In this document: positions 8,298-16,771 of the stretch, piece by piece | How positions within the stretch are numbered: position 1 is the stretch's first letter | Layout of the letters: each line of letters starts with the position of its first letter | Assembly: GCF_020179405.1 (NCBI RefSeq) | Contig: NZ_JAICBZ010000022.1 | Span: forward strand, 1-49,475 | Length of the DNA stretch: 49,475 bases | Source of the DNA: Xinfangfangia pollutisoli | GTDB lineage: Bacteria > Pseudomonadota > Alphaproteobacteria > Rhodobacterales > Rhodobacteraceae | Reading direction: 5' to 3' | Position numbers and translations under genes: made by a program | Notes under the pieces: model-generated | Told to the model about the DNA's origin: nothing | Seen by the model: the letters and a program-made list of their open reading frames with translations, nothing else | Database searches by the model: none

Positions 8298-9881
8298 ATG
8301 CTTTCCGCCCGTCTGTCGCGCCGCGCGCTTCTGTCGGCCAGTGCCGCCGGCCTTGCCCTTGTCAGCCTTGGCCTGCGCAGCGCCGCGCTGGCCCAGACGC
8401 CTCCGGGCGTGCTGATCCTGGGTCAGGTGGCCGAACCCAAGACGCTGGACCCGCAGGCCGCCACCGCGGCCAATGATTTCCGCATCTCGGCCAATCTGTT
8501 CGACGGGCTGGTGCGGTTTCGCGACGGCACGCTGGAGGTGGAGCCGGCGCTGGCCGAACGCTGGGAAATCTCCGACGATGGCAAGACCTATACGTTCCAT
8601 CTGCGGCCGGGGCTGACCTTCCACGATGGCAGCGCCTGCGATGCCGAGGCGGTGAAATTCACCTTCGAGCGGATGCTGAAGGAAGATCACCCCTATGCGA
8701 AGACCGGCCCCTTCCCGCTGGCCTTCTTCTTCTCGTCGGTCACCGCGATCGAAGCGCCCGATGCGACCACGGCGGTCTTCACCCTGTCCGAACCCTACGC
8801 GCCCTTCCTGGCCAATCTGGCCACGCCGACGGGCTATATCGTCTCGCCCGCCGCCGTGGCCCAGCATGGCGCCGATTTCGGCCGCGCGCCTTCGGGCACG
8901 GGGCCGTTCAAATTCGCCGAATGGCGCGCGAATGAGATGGTCGCGATCGAGAAGAACCCCGATTACTGGGATGGGCCGGCGGCGGCCGAGGCGATCGTGT
9001 TCCGCCCGCTGACCGATGCAAACACCCGCACCGCCGAGATGCTGGCGGGGGGCCTCGACATCATGGTCGAAGTGCCGCCGGTGACCCTGTCGCAATTCAG
9101 GACCGACGCTTTCCGCATCGTCGAGGCCGCCGGCGCGCATCTGTGGTTCCTGATCCTGAACTGCAAGGATGGCGCCTTTGCCGACAAGCGTGTGCGCCAG
9201 GCCGCGAATTACGCGGTGAACAAGGAGGCCCTGGTGAATGACGTGCTGGAAGGCACGGCCACCGTCGCCGCCGGGCCGACGCCCGCGGCCTTCAACTGGG
9301 CGGTGAACCCCGATGTGGCGCCCTATCCCTACGATCCCGAAAAGGCCAAGGCGCTGCTGGCCGAAGCCGGGCAGCCCAACCCGAAAGTGACCTTCTTCGT
9401 CACCGAAGGCGGATCGGGCATGCTGGACCCGGTGGCGATGGGCACGGCCATTCAGGCCGATCTGGCGGCGGTGGGCTTTGACGTCACGATCCAGACCTAT
9501 GAATGGAACACCTTCCTGGATCAGGTGAACCCCGGCCTGTCGGGCAAGGCCGACATGGCGGAAATGGCCTGGATGACCAATGACCCCGACACCCTGCCCT
9601 ATCTGGCGCTGCGCAGCGAGGCCTGGCCCGAGAAGGGCGGCTTCAACTCGGGCTATTACGCCAATCCGCAGGTGGACGATCTGCTGAACCGCGCCCGGAT
9701 TTCGACCAGCCAGGACGAGCGCGCCGATCTGTACAAGCAGATGCAGGTTCTGGTGCATGACGATGCGCCCTGGCTGTTCGTGGCGAACTGGAAGCAGAAT
9801 GCCGTCTCGACCGCCGCGGTATCGGGGCTGGCACTGCAGCCCTCGTTCCTTTTGACGCTGAAGGATGTGGCCAAGGCCTGA
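8298..9881 (+). CDS. ABC transporter substrate-binding protein, family 5 (peptide/nickel type)
   Basis: A 527-residue periplasmic binding protein of the DppA/OppA/NikA family. The N-terminus carries SRRALLSASAAGLALV with a twin-arginine pair and an AxA cleavage region ending SAALAQ, so export by Tat is likely. The body shows the family pattern VAEPKTLDPQAATAANDF, the ALAERWEISDDGKTYTFHLRPGLTFHDG block and a GTGPFKFAEW block. Ribosome binding site AGGAGAT precedes the ATG. It is the first gene of the importer operon. The ligand (short peptides, glutathione or another small compound) cannot be read from sequence; a DUF1028 neighbour favours a peptide or amide. Confidence 0.92.
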   Translation: MLSARLSRRALLSASAAGLALVSLGLRSAALAQTPPGVLILGQVAEPKTLDPQAATAANDFRISANLFDGLVRFRDGTLEVEPALAERWEISDDGKTYTFHLRPGLTFHDGSACDAEAVKFTFERMLKEDHPYAKTGPFPLAFFFSSVTAIEAPDATTAVFTLSEPYAPFLANLATPTGYIVSPAAVAQHGADFGRAPSGTGPFKFAEWRANEMVAIEKNPDYWDGPAAAEAIVFRPLTDANTRTAEMLAGGLDIMVEVPPVTLSQFRTDAFRIVEAAGAHLWFLILNCKDGAFADKRVRQAANYAVNKEALVNDVLEGTATVAAGPTPAAFNWAVNPDVAPYPYDPEKAKALLAEAGQPNPKVTFFVTEGGSGMLDPVAMGTAIQADLAAVGFDVTIQTYEWNTFLDQVNPGLSGKADMAEMAWMTNDPDTLPYLALRSEAWPEKGGFNSGYYANPQVDDLLNRARISTSQDERADLYKQMQVLVHDDAPWLFVANWKQNAVSTAAVSGLALQPSFLLTLKDVAKA

Positions 9882-9942
9882 GCAATCGCCGCAACATGGG
9901 ACGGGGGGCGCAGGCGCCGCCCGTCCGGCAGAAGGGGGCCTG

Positions 9943-10890
9943 ATGGGGCGCTATATCCTGTACCGGCTGATCTCGGCCGTGCCCGTGGTTCTGGGCATCA
10001 CCGTGATCGTCTTCTTCATCATGTCGCTGATCCCAGGCGATCCGGCGACGGCGATTCTGGGCGCCTATGCCTCGCCCGAGAATGTGGCGAAGCTGAACCG
10101 CGACCTTGGCCTAGACCGGCCCATGGTGGCGCGCTACTTCATCTGGCTGGGCAATCTGCTGACCGGCGATTTCGGCCGGTCGTTTTCCTTGAACCGCCCG
10201 GTGCTGGACGAGATCACCGAGAGGTTTTCGGCCACGCTGGTTCTGGCGGGCGTGTCGCTGGTGCTGTGCGCGGTGATCGGCATCGCGGCCGGCGTGGTTT
10301 CCGCCGCGCGGCAATTCGGCTGGCAGGACAAGGCGATCACCTTCGCCGTGCTGATCGGCATCTCGGTGCCCTCGTTCTTCCTGGGCATGCTGTTGATCCT
10401 GACATTCGCGGTGAACCTGCGCTGGCTGCCGGTGTCGGGCATGTATGAAATCTACGGCGGGCGCACGCTGTGGGATCTGGCCCGCCATCTGGTTCTGCCC
10501 GCAACCGCGCTGGCGGCCGTGGCAACCGGCGTCGTCGCCCGCCTGTCGCGCAGCGCGATGCTTGAGGTTCTGCGGCAGGATTTCATCCGCACGGCGCGGG
10601 CCAAGGGCGTGGCCGAGCGCGGGGTGATCTGGCGCCATGCGCTGCGCGCGGCCATGGTCTCGATCATCCCGGTTCTGGGGATTCAGGCCGGCTTCGTGCT
10701 GTCGGGCGCCGTCTATGTCGAGGTCGTGTTCCAATGGCCGGGCGTCGGCCGGATGCTGGTCGAGGCGATCCTGAAGCGCGACCTGCTGCTGGTTCAGGGC
10801 GGCGTGACCTTCGTGGCCGCCTGCTATGTGCTGTTCAACATCCTGGTGGATGTGGCGCAGTCGCTGATCGACCCGAGGATCAAGGCATGA
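9943..10890 (+). CDS. ABC transporter permease, DppB/OppB type
   Basis: A 315-residue inner-membrane permease with about six membrane segments. The N-terminal MGRYILYRLISAVPVVLGITVIVFFIMSLIPGDPA is diagnostic of the DppB group, and the EAA-like coupling loop appears as DFIRTARAKGVAERGVIWRHALRAAM. The start at 9943 has GAAGGGGG in front; upstream codons of the open frame overlap the preceding gene and are not family-like. The stop overlaps the next start as ATGA, so the two permease halves are translationally coupled. Confidence 0.93.
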   Translation: MGRYILYRLISAVPVVLGITVIVFFIMSLIPGDPATAILGAYASPENVAKLNRDLGLDRPMVARYFIWLGNLLTGDFGRSFSLNRPVLDEITERFSATLVLAGVSLVLCAVIGIAAGVVSAARQFGWQDKAITFAVLIGISVPSFFLGMLLILTFAVNLRWLPVSGMYEIYGGRTLWDLARHLVLPATALAAVATGVVARLSRSAMLEVLRQDFIRTARAKGVAERGVIWRHALRAAMVSIIPVLGIQAGFVLSGAVYVEVVFQWPGVGRMLVEAILKRDLLLVQGGVTFVAACYVLFNILVDVAQSLIDPRIKA

Positions 10891-12767
10891 GGCGCGCGGG
10901 CCCCTTTCTGGCGCTGGTCTTCCGCAACCGGCTGGCGGGGTTTGGCGCGGTGGTGCTGGCGGTGATCGTGATCCTGTGCCTGATCACGCCGCTGCTGCCG
11001 CTGCTGCCGCCCAATGTCACCGATACGCCGAACAAGTTCCTGCGCCCGCTGTCGGAAGGCCATCTGCTGGGCACCGACCATCTGGGCCGCGATATCCTGT
11101 CGCGGCTGCTGTGGGGCACGCGCCTGTCGCTGGCGGTGGGCTTTGCCGCGGCGCTGGTGGCGGCCGGGTTCGGCACGTTGATCGGGGTGACGGCGGGCTA
11201 TTTCGGCGGCCGCACCGACAATGTGCTGATGCGGCTGATCGACATGATCATGGCCTTTCCTTACATCCTTCTGGCGCTGGCCATCGTGGCCGCGCTGGGC
11301 CCCGGTATGCTGAACGCGCTGATCGCGGTGGCCGCGGTGAACGTGCCCTTCTTTGCCCGCAACATCCGCGGCCTGTCGGCTGGGCTGGCCGCGCGCGAAT
11401 TCATCGACGCGGCCCGCCTGTCGGGCCAGGGCCATACGCGCATCATCCTTACCGAGCTTCTGCCCAATGTCCTGCCGGTGATCACCGTTGCCGTTTCCAC
11501 CACGATTGGCTGGATGGTCCTGGAAACCGCCGGTCTGTCCTTCCTGGGTCTGGGCAGCCAGCCGCCGCAGGCCGATCTGGGATCCATGCTGGGCGAGGCG
11601 CGGGCGGCCTTTCTGACCGCGCCGCATGTGATGGTGGTGCCCGGCCTGACGATCTTTCTGATCGTGATGTCGATCAACCTGCTGGGCGACGGCTTGCGCG
11701 ATGCGCTGGACCCGCGCCTGCGGTCAGGCGCCCTGGCCCGGCCCGCGCCGGTGACGCTGATCCGTCGCGACGGCCCCGCGCCTGTGGCTGAACACCCCGA
11801 GGCCGCGCTGGAGATTCAGGCGCTGTCCACGCGGTTCGAGGTGGGCGCGCGGGTCTACAAGGCGGTCAGTGACGTGTCGCTGACGCTGGGCCGCGGCGAA
11901 TGTCTGGGGCTGATCGGCGAATCGGGCAGCGGCAAATCGGTGACCGCGCTGTCGGTGACCGGGCTGGTCGCCTCGCCCCCCGGGGTGATCACCAAGGGCG
12001 CGGTGCGGCTGTCGGGCACCGATCTTCTGTCGCTTCCCTATCGCGATCTGCGCGACCTGCGCGGACGGCGCATCGCCTATATCTTCCAGGATCCGCTGTC
12101 GACACTGCATCCGCTGTATCGTGTGGGCGAACAGATGGTCGAGGCGATCCGGGTGCATCGAAAGATGCCCCTGGCCGAGGCGCGGGCGCAGTGCATCGCG
12201 CTGCTGCGCACCGTGCGGATCCCGAATCCCGAAAGCCGGTTCGATGCCTATCCGCATGAAATGTCGGGCGGGATGCGCCAGCGGATCGGGATTGCCATGG
12301 CGCTGGTCAATGACCCCGAGGTGATCATCGCCGATGAGCCGACGACGGCGCTGGACGTGACCGTGCAGGCGCAGGTTCTGGCGCTTCTGGATGAACTCCG
12401 GCGCGACCGCGGCCTGTCGATCCTGTTCATCACCCATGATTTCGGCGTCGTGGGGCAGATCTGCGACCGGGTGGCGGTGATGTATGCGGGCCGGATCGTG
12501 GAAGAAGGCCCGACCGCCCAGGTTCTGGCCGCGCCCGCGCATCCCTATACCAGCCGCCTGATCGCCAGCCTGCCCGCGCCCGGCGCCGGCAAACGGCGGC
12601 TGGTGTCGATCCCCGGCCTGCCCCCGGCCGTGGACCGCCTGCCACCCGGCTGCGCCTTCGCCCCGCGCTGCCACCGGGCGCAGCAAGATTGCAGCGCCGG
12701 CGACATCGCCCTGACCCACCAGGGCAAGCGCGCCCTGCGCTGCCTGCACCCCGAGGCCACGGCATGA
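10887..12767 (+). CDS. Fused ABC permease (DppC type) and ATP-binding subunit (DppD type)
   Basis: A 626-residue fusion of two importer subunits that are normally separate. Residues 1-275 are a DppC-type permease ([23 protein letters not shown], then the coupling loop [26 protein letters not shown]). A short linker of about 35 residues rich in Ala, Pro and Arg leads to an ATPase with Walker A GESGSGKS near residue 344, signature [15 protein letters not shown], Walker [13 protein letters not shown] and the C-terminal oligopeptide-transporter cysteine tail ([15 protein letters not shown]). No stop or frameshift is seen at the joint. ATGA overlaps exist at both ends. The fusion ties one permease to one ATPase in fixed stoichiometry. 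Confidence 0.92.
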   Translation: MRRAGPFLALVFRNRLAGFGAVVLAVIVILCLITPLLPLLPPNVTDTPNKFLRPLSEGHLLGTDHLGRDILSRLLWGTRLSLAVGFAAALVAAGFGTLIGVTAGYFGGRTDNVLMRLIDMIMAFPYILLALAIVAALGPGMLNALIAVAAVNVPFFARNIRGLSAGLAAREFIDAARLSGQGHTRIILTELLPNVLPVITVAVSTTIGWMVLETAGLSFLGLGSQPPQADLGSMLGEARAAFLTAPHVMVVPGLTIFLIVMSINLLGDGLRDALDPRLRSGALARPAPVTLIRRDGPAPVAEHPEAALEIQALSTRFEVGARVYKAVSDVSLTLGRGECLGLIGESGSGKSVTALSVTGLVASPPGVITKGAVRLSGTDLLSLPYRDLRDLRGRRIAYIFQDPLSTLHPLYRVGEQMVEAIRVHRKMPLAEARAQCIALLRTVRIPNPESRFDAYPHEMSGGMRQRIGIAMALVNDPEVIIADEPTTALDVTVQAQVLALLDELRRDRGLSILFITHDFGVVGQICDRVAVMYAGRIVEEGPTAQVLAAPAHPYTSRLIASLPAPGAGKRRLVSIPGLPPAVDRLPPGCAFAPRCHRAQQDCSAGDIALTHQGKRALRCLHPEATA

Positions 12768-13735
12768 CCCCCGCCCTGCAGATCGACGGCCTGTCAAAGG
12801 CCTTTCCCGCCGGCCGGGGCCTGTTCCGCGCCGCGCGCGCGCAGGTTCAGGCGCTGCATCCGATCTCGCTTTCGGTGCAACCGGGCGAGACGCTGGGCAT
12901 CGTCGGCGAATCCGGCTGCGGCAAGACCACGCTGGCGCGGATGCTGGTCGGGCTTTTGAAACCCTCGACCGGCACGATCCTGATCGAGGGGAAGCCCTTC
13001 GACACCCGTGACCGCCGCATCTCAAGCCAGCAGATCCAATATGTGTTCCAGGATCCGATCTCGTCGCTGAACCCGCGCAAGACCATTCGCCAGACCATGG
13101 AAACCCCGTTGCGGGTGCTGTTCGGCATGGATCAGGCCGCGCGCCGCGCCCGCATTGATGAGGTGTTCGAGGCGGTGAACCTGCGCCCCGAATTCCTGGA
13201 CCGCTACCCGCATGAATTTTCCGGCGGCCAGGCCCAGCGGATCGGCATTGCGCGCGCGCTGCTGGCACGGCCGAAGATCATCGTGCTGGACGAACCCGTC
13301 TCGGCGCTGGATGTCTCGGTCCAGGCGCAGGTCCTGAACCTGCTGGCCGATCTGAAGGCGGAATACGGGCTGACCTATCTGTTCATCAGCCACGATCTGG
13401 CGGTGGTCGAGGCGGTATCCGACCGGGTGGCGGTGCTGTATTTCGGCGCCGTGGTGGAACTGGGCCCGGCCGAGGCGATCTTTGCCCGCCCGACCCATCC
13501 CTATACGCGGCTGCTGGCGCAATCGGCCCCGGCGCCGGGCCGGCCGCTGTTGCGTCGCGATCCGGCGCCGGCGGAATTGCCCGACCCGCTGCATCCGCCG
13601 CTGGGTTGCGCTTTTGCGGCCCGTTGTCCAAAGGTAACCCAGATCTGCCGCCAGTCGGCCCCCGCGCTGCGCGCAACCGGAGAGACCCAGCTTGCCGCCT
13701 GTCACCACCCGGACGGCCTTGGCGACCAGGCGTAA
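12764..13735 (+). CDS. ABC transporter ATP-binding protein, DppF/OppF type
   Basis: A 323-residue ATPase, the second nucleotide-binding subunit of the importer. Walker A is GESGCGKTTLARMLVG, the Q-loop block YVFQDPISSLNPR, signature FSGGQAQRIGIARAL and Walker B IIVLDEPVSALDVS; the C-terminal cysteine-containing oligopeptide tail is present (GCAFAARCPKVTQIC). Its start overlaps the fusion gene as ATGA and its end overlaps the GntR gene. It pairs with the ATPase half of the preceding fusion protein. Confidence 0.94.
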   Translation: MTPALQIDGLSKAFPAGRGLFRAARAQVQALHPISLSVQPGETLGIVGESGCGKTTLARMLVGLLKPSTGTILIEGKPFDTRDRRISSQQIQYVFQDPISSLNPRKTIRQTMETPLRVLFGMDQAARRARIDEVFEAVNLRPEFLDRYPHEFSGGQAQRIGIARALLARPKIIVLDEPVSALDVSVQAQVLNLLADLKAEYGLTYLFISHDLAVVEAVSDRVAVLYFGAVVELGPAEAIFARPTHPYTRLLAQSAPAPGRPLLRRDPAPAELPDPLHPPLGCAFAARCPKVTQICRQSAPALRATGETQLAACHHPDGLGDQA

Positions 13736-14459
13736 CGGCGCCCGCACCGAACAGGTGGCCGAGCATCTGAAGGCCTATATCGTGGCGCAGGGGCTGCGGC
13801 CGGGCGACCGTCTGCCCTCGGAGGCCGCGCTGATCGCCGCCCTGGGCATGTCAAAGGGCACGGTGCGCGAGGCGACGCGGATGCTGGCCGCGCAGGGGCT
13901 GATCCGCACCCGGACGGGGCCCGGCGGCGGGGCCTTCGTCGATGACATCACCGCCGATCACGCTATGGCGATGCTGGCGAATTTCTTCTATTTCCGCGAT
14001 CTGTCGGTGGCCGACCTGTATCAGCTGCGCATCCAGCTGGAACCCGAAGTCGCGGCGATGATGGCCGGCCGCGTTCCGGCCGAGGCCATGGCGCGGTTTC
14101 GCGCGGAAACCACGCGATTCGACCATCCGCCGCGCGATGCCGAAGAGGAACGCGCCCAGCATGTCGCCTCGCTGCAGTTCCACCGCGATCTGGCGGCGCT
14201 GTGCCCGAACCCGCTTCTGGCCTTCGTCGTGGGCTTCATCGCCAAGATCCTAAGCGATCTGACGGTGATCCGGCGCCTGTACGAACCGCACAGCCGGGCG
14301 CTGTGGCAGCAGGGCCATGATCACCATGCAAGGCTGCTGGATGCGCTGGAACATGGCACGCCCGAAACGGCGCGGGCGGTGATGCGCCAGCACATGGAGG
14401 CGGCTTTCGGCCTGATGGCGGAGCAGGAGATCCGGGTGGCGCGCGGCGTGCTGGAATAG
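13692..14459 (+). CDS. GntR-family regulator, FCD (FadR) subfamily
   Basis: A 255-residue regulator with an N-terminal winged helix (DRLPSEAALIAALGMSKGTVREATRMLAAQGLIRTRTG) and an all-helical FCD ligand-binding domain with the conserved His/Asp positions (LQFHRDLAAL, HHARLLDALE). The start is probably the TTG at 13692, preceded by GGAGAG and overlapping the upstream ATPase gene by 44 nt; a TTG at 13719 is an alternative. As last gene of the importer operon it most likely senses the imported compound or a derivative and controls the operon through the palindrome at 8248-8265. That link is inference. Confidence 0.88.
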   Translation: MPPVTTRTALATRRNGARTEQVAEHLKAYIVAQGLRPGDRLPSEAALIAALGMSKGTVREATRMLAAQGLIRTRTGPGGGAFVDDITADHAMAMLANFFYFRDLSVADLYQLRIQLEPEVAAMMAGRVPAEAMARFRAETTRFDHPPRDAEEERAQHVASLQFHRDLAALCPNPLLAFVVGFIAKILSDLTVIRRLYEPHSRALWQQGHDHHARLLDALEHGTPETARAVMRQHMEAAFGLMAEQEIRVARGVLE

Positions 14460-14530
14460 GCCGGGCGAAGGCGGGCCCGGCCGGCCTGCTGCGCCCGTCC
14501 TTCCGCGCGCGTCCCGGGGCCCGAACAGAC

Positions 14531-14566
14531 AAAAGCCGCGCAACCCTTGGGGATTGCGCGGCTTTT
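14531..14566. terminator. Bidirectional terminator between GntR gene and tRNA-Leu
   Basis: A 13-bp perfect stem (AAAAGCCGCGCAA and its complement) whose ends give a T-run on either strand. It closes the plus-strand importer operon and the minus-strand tRNA gene. Confidence 0.85.
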
Positions 14567-14574
14567 TGGTAAAG

Positions 14575-14659
14575 TGGTGCCCAGAAGAGGACTCGAACCT
14601 CCACGCCTTGCGGCGCTGGTACCTGAAACCAGTGCGTCTACCAATTCCGCCATCTGGGC
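14575..14659 (-). tRNA. tRNA-Leu (anticodon CAG)
   Basis: On the minus strand a full class II tRNA can be folded: acceptor stem GCCCAGA/TCTGGGC, D arm with AATTGGTAGACGC, anticodon stem CTGGT/ACCAG around a TTCAGGT loop giving anticodon CAG, a long variable arm (GCGCCGCAAGGCGT), T arm GGAGGTTCGAGTCCTCT, and an encoded CCA end. It decodes CTG, the most used leucine codon in this GC-rich genome. Confidence 0.97.
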
Positions 14660-14820
14660 ACTGGCGGCGATGTATCCGCGTGCAGAGGGAGTGTCAACAC
14701 GGCCAAGCGATAAGCGAAAGAAATTTGTCACATCCCTGCCGAAACCCTTAGGGCTTGCGGGGCCCCGGGGGGCGGGGCTATTCATCGGCAGGATTTTCGG
14801 GCCCGGACGGGAGGCGAGAC

Positions 14821-15807
14821 ATGAGCAAGCTGGTCACGATTTACGGCGGTGCAGGCTTTGTCGGCCGCTATGTCGCGCGGCGGATGGCGCGGGCGGGCTG
14901 GCGCGTCCGCGTGGCGGTGCGTCGGCCGAACGAGGCCCTGTTCGTCAAACCCTATGGCGTGCCGGGCCAGGTCGAGCCGGTGTTCTGCAACATCCGCGAC
15001 GACGATTCGGTGCGCGCGGTGATGCGGGGCGCCGATGCGGTGGTGAACTGCGTCGGCACCTTCGACCGCGGCGGCCGGAACAATTTTCAGGCCGTGCATG
15101 TGGACGGCGCGGGCCGGATCGCGCGGATCGCCGCCGAGGAGGGCGTGGCCTCGCTGGTTCACATCTCGGCGCTGGGGGCGGCAAGCGATTCGCCTTCGCT
15201 TTACGGCCAGTCCAAGGCCGAGGGCGAGGCGGCGGTTCTGGCCGCCTATCCCTCGGCGGTGATTCTGCGGCCTTCGGTGATTTTCGGCACCGAGGACGGG
15301 TTCTTCAACCGATTCGCCGGCATGTCGCGGATGGGGCCGGTGCTGCCGATCGTGCATGGCGCGACCAGGTTCCAGCCGGTTTTCGTCGATGACGTGGCGC
15401 AGGCTGCGGCCAAGGCGGCGATGGGCGAGGCGGCGCCCGGGATTTACGAACTGGGCGGGCCCGAGGCCAAAAGCTTCCGCGACTGGATGGCGGACATGCT
15501 GGCGGTGATCCAGCGCCGCCGCCTGGTGCTGGGCCTGCCGGTCTTTGCGATGCGCATCCTGGCCGGAGCGCTGGATCTGGGCTCGCTGCTGACGGGGCGG
15601 CTGATTTCCAACCGCATCCTGACCCGCGATCAACTGGCCAGCCTGGGCCGCGACAATGTGGTGTCGCCGGGCGCCAAGGGCTTTGCCGATCTGGGCATCC
15701 ACCCGGTCGCGCCCGAAGCGGTTCTGCCGGAATATCTGTGGCGCTACCGGCCCTCGGGCCAATATGCGGCGATCAAGGCCTCGGCCAAGAATCTGAAGAA
15801 GGCCTGA
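14821..15807 (+). CDS. NDUFA9-like NAD(P)-binding complex I family protein
   Basis: A 328-residue atypical short-chain dehydrogenase. The N-terminus VTIYGGAGFVGRYVARRMARAGW is a Rossmann nucleotide-binding loop, and the pattern VVNCVGTF, VHISALGA, YGQSKAEGEAAV, ILRPSVIFG matches the 39-kDa accessory subunit of NADH:ubiquinone oxidoreductase and its bacterial relatives. In alphaproteobacteria these proteins associate with respiratory complex I or act as stand-alone quinone-biosynthesis factors; which applies here is unknown. The ATG at 14821 follows GGGAGG. One base separates it from uppP, so they form an operon. Confidence 0.85.
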   Translation: MSKLVTIYGGAGFVGRYVARRMARAGWRVRVAVRRPNEALFVKPYGVPGQVEPVFCNIRDDDSVRAVMRGADAVVNCVGTFDRGGRNNFQAVHVDGAGRIARIAAEEGVASLVHISALGAASDSPSLYGQSKAEGEAAVLAAYPSAVILRPSVIFGTEDGFFNRFAGMSRMGPVLPIVHGATRFQPVFVDDVAQAAAKAAMGEAAPGIYELGGPEAKSFRDWMADMLAVIQRRRLVLGLPVFAMRILAGALDLGSLLTGRLISNRILTRDQLASLGRDNVVSPGAKGFADLGIHPVAPEAVLPEYLWRYRPSGQYAAIKASAKNLKKA

Positions 15808-15808
15808 C

Positions 15809-16609
15809 GTGGGCGACATGCTGATCGCAGCCCTGCTGGGGCTGCTGGAGGGGCTGACAGAGTTTCTGCCGGTTTCGTCCACGGGCCACCTGCTGCTGGC
15901 GGGGCATTTCCTGGGCTTCGAATCGGCCGGCAAGACCTTTGAGGTGGTGATCCAGCTGGGCGCGATCCTGGCGCTGTTCTCGGTCTATGCGGTCAAGCTG
16001 GGCGGGCTGGCGCTGGCCGCGCGGCACGATCCGGCGGCGCGGCGGTCGGTGGTGTCGATCCTGCTGGCCTTTCTGCCGGCGGTGGTCGTGGGGCTTTTGC
16101 TGCATGACTTCATCAAGACCGTGCTGTTCGAGACCCCGAAGCTGATCGCCATCATGCTGATTCTGGGCGGTTTCGTGCTGCTGGTGATCGACCGGATCGC
16201 GCCGAAGCCGGTGAATTTCGACGCGCTGGGCCTGCCCTTCGGCAAATCGCTGGCGATCGGCTTCTGCCAGTGTCTGGCGATGGTGCCGGGCGTGTCGCGG
16301 TCGGGCGCCACGATCGTGGGCGCGCTGCTAATGGGGGTCGAGAAGCGGGCCGCGGCGGAGTTTTCCTTCCTGCTGTCGCTGCCGACCATGGGGGCCGCCG
16401 TGGCCTATGACCTGTACAAGACCCGCGACCTGCTGGATTTCAGCGCGATGGGGCAGATCGCCATCGGCTTTGGCATGGCCTTCCTGACCGCCATTCTGGT
16501 GGTGCGCTGGCTGCTGAACTTCATCGGAAAGCACGGCTATTCGGTCTTTGGCTGGTGGCGAATCATCATCGGCTCGGTCGCTTTGGCGGCGCTGATGGCG
16601 GGCTTTTAA
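15809..16609 (+). CDS. uppP: Undecaprenyl-diphosphate phosphatase (BacA/UppP)
   Basis: UppP recycles the undecaprenyl carrier for peptidoglycan and other envelope polymers. The 266-residue integral membrane protein has the two catalytic blocks LLGLLEGLTEFLPVSSTGHLLLA at the N-terminus and MVPGVSRSGATIVGALLMG in the middle, with about eight membrane segments. The start is GTG 15809 or ATG 15818; GTG follows the upstream stop by one base. Confidence 0.95.
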   Translation: MGDMLIAALLGLLEGLTEFLPVSSTGHLLLAGHFLGFESAGKTFEVVIQLGAILALFSVYAVKLGGLALAARHDPAARRSVVSILLAFLPAVVVGLLLHDFIKTVLFETPKLIAIMLILGGFVLLVIDRIAPKPVNFDALGLPFGKSLAIGFCQCLAMVPGVSRSGATIVGALLMGVEKRAAAEFSFLLSLPTMGAAVAYDLYKTRDLLDFSAMGQIAIGFGMAFLTAILVVRWLLNFIGKHGYSVFGWWRIIIGSVALAALMAGF

Positions 16610-16623
16610 GGCGGTTTGGAAAC

Positions 16624-16699
16624 CATGCTGACCTAATTGACGCAAAAATCTTTCGCTGGCGCAGCATCGCGACCAAAAAAGCGTGGATTAGGTCAGCAT
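16624..16699. promoter_or_regulatory. 13-bp perfect inverted repeat upstream of gltD
   Basis: ATGCTGACCTAAT at 16624-16636 is repeated as its exact complement ATTAGGTCAGCAT at 16687-16699, with a 50-nt AT-richer loop. A TTGACT hexamer at 16702-16707 right after the second arm is a candidate -35 for gltD. The element could be a long hairpin in an RNA or two spaced operator sites that loop the DNA. The uppP end is 15 nt to the left, so a terminator role is less likely. Confidence 0.6.
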
Positions 16700-16771
16700 A
16701 ATTGACTTTTCTTTGCGCCAGAGCGATTGTAGGAAAAGCGCACCCGGGGATTTGCACAGGGACGCGCAGCC

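Noticed and set aside
16655-16670. Sigma-54-like -24/-12 promoter (TGGCGC...CGCG) before gltD
   Set aside because: The GC of the -12 element is one base out of register and the TT is missing, so the match is not good enough.
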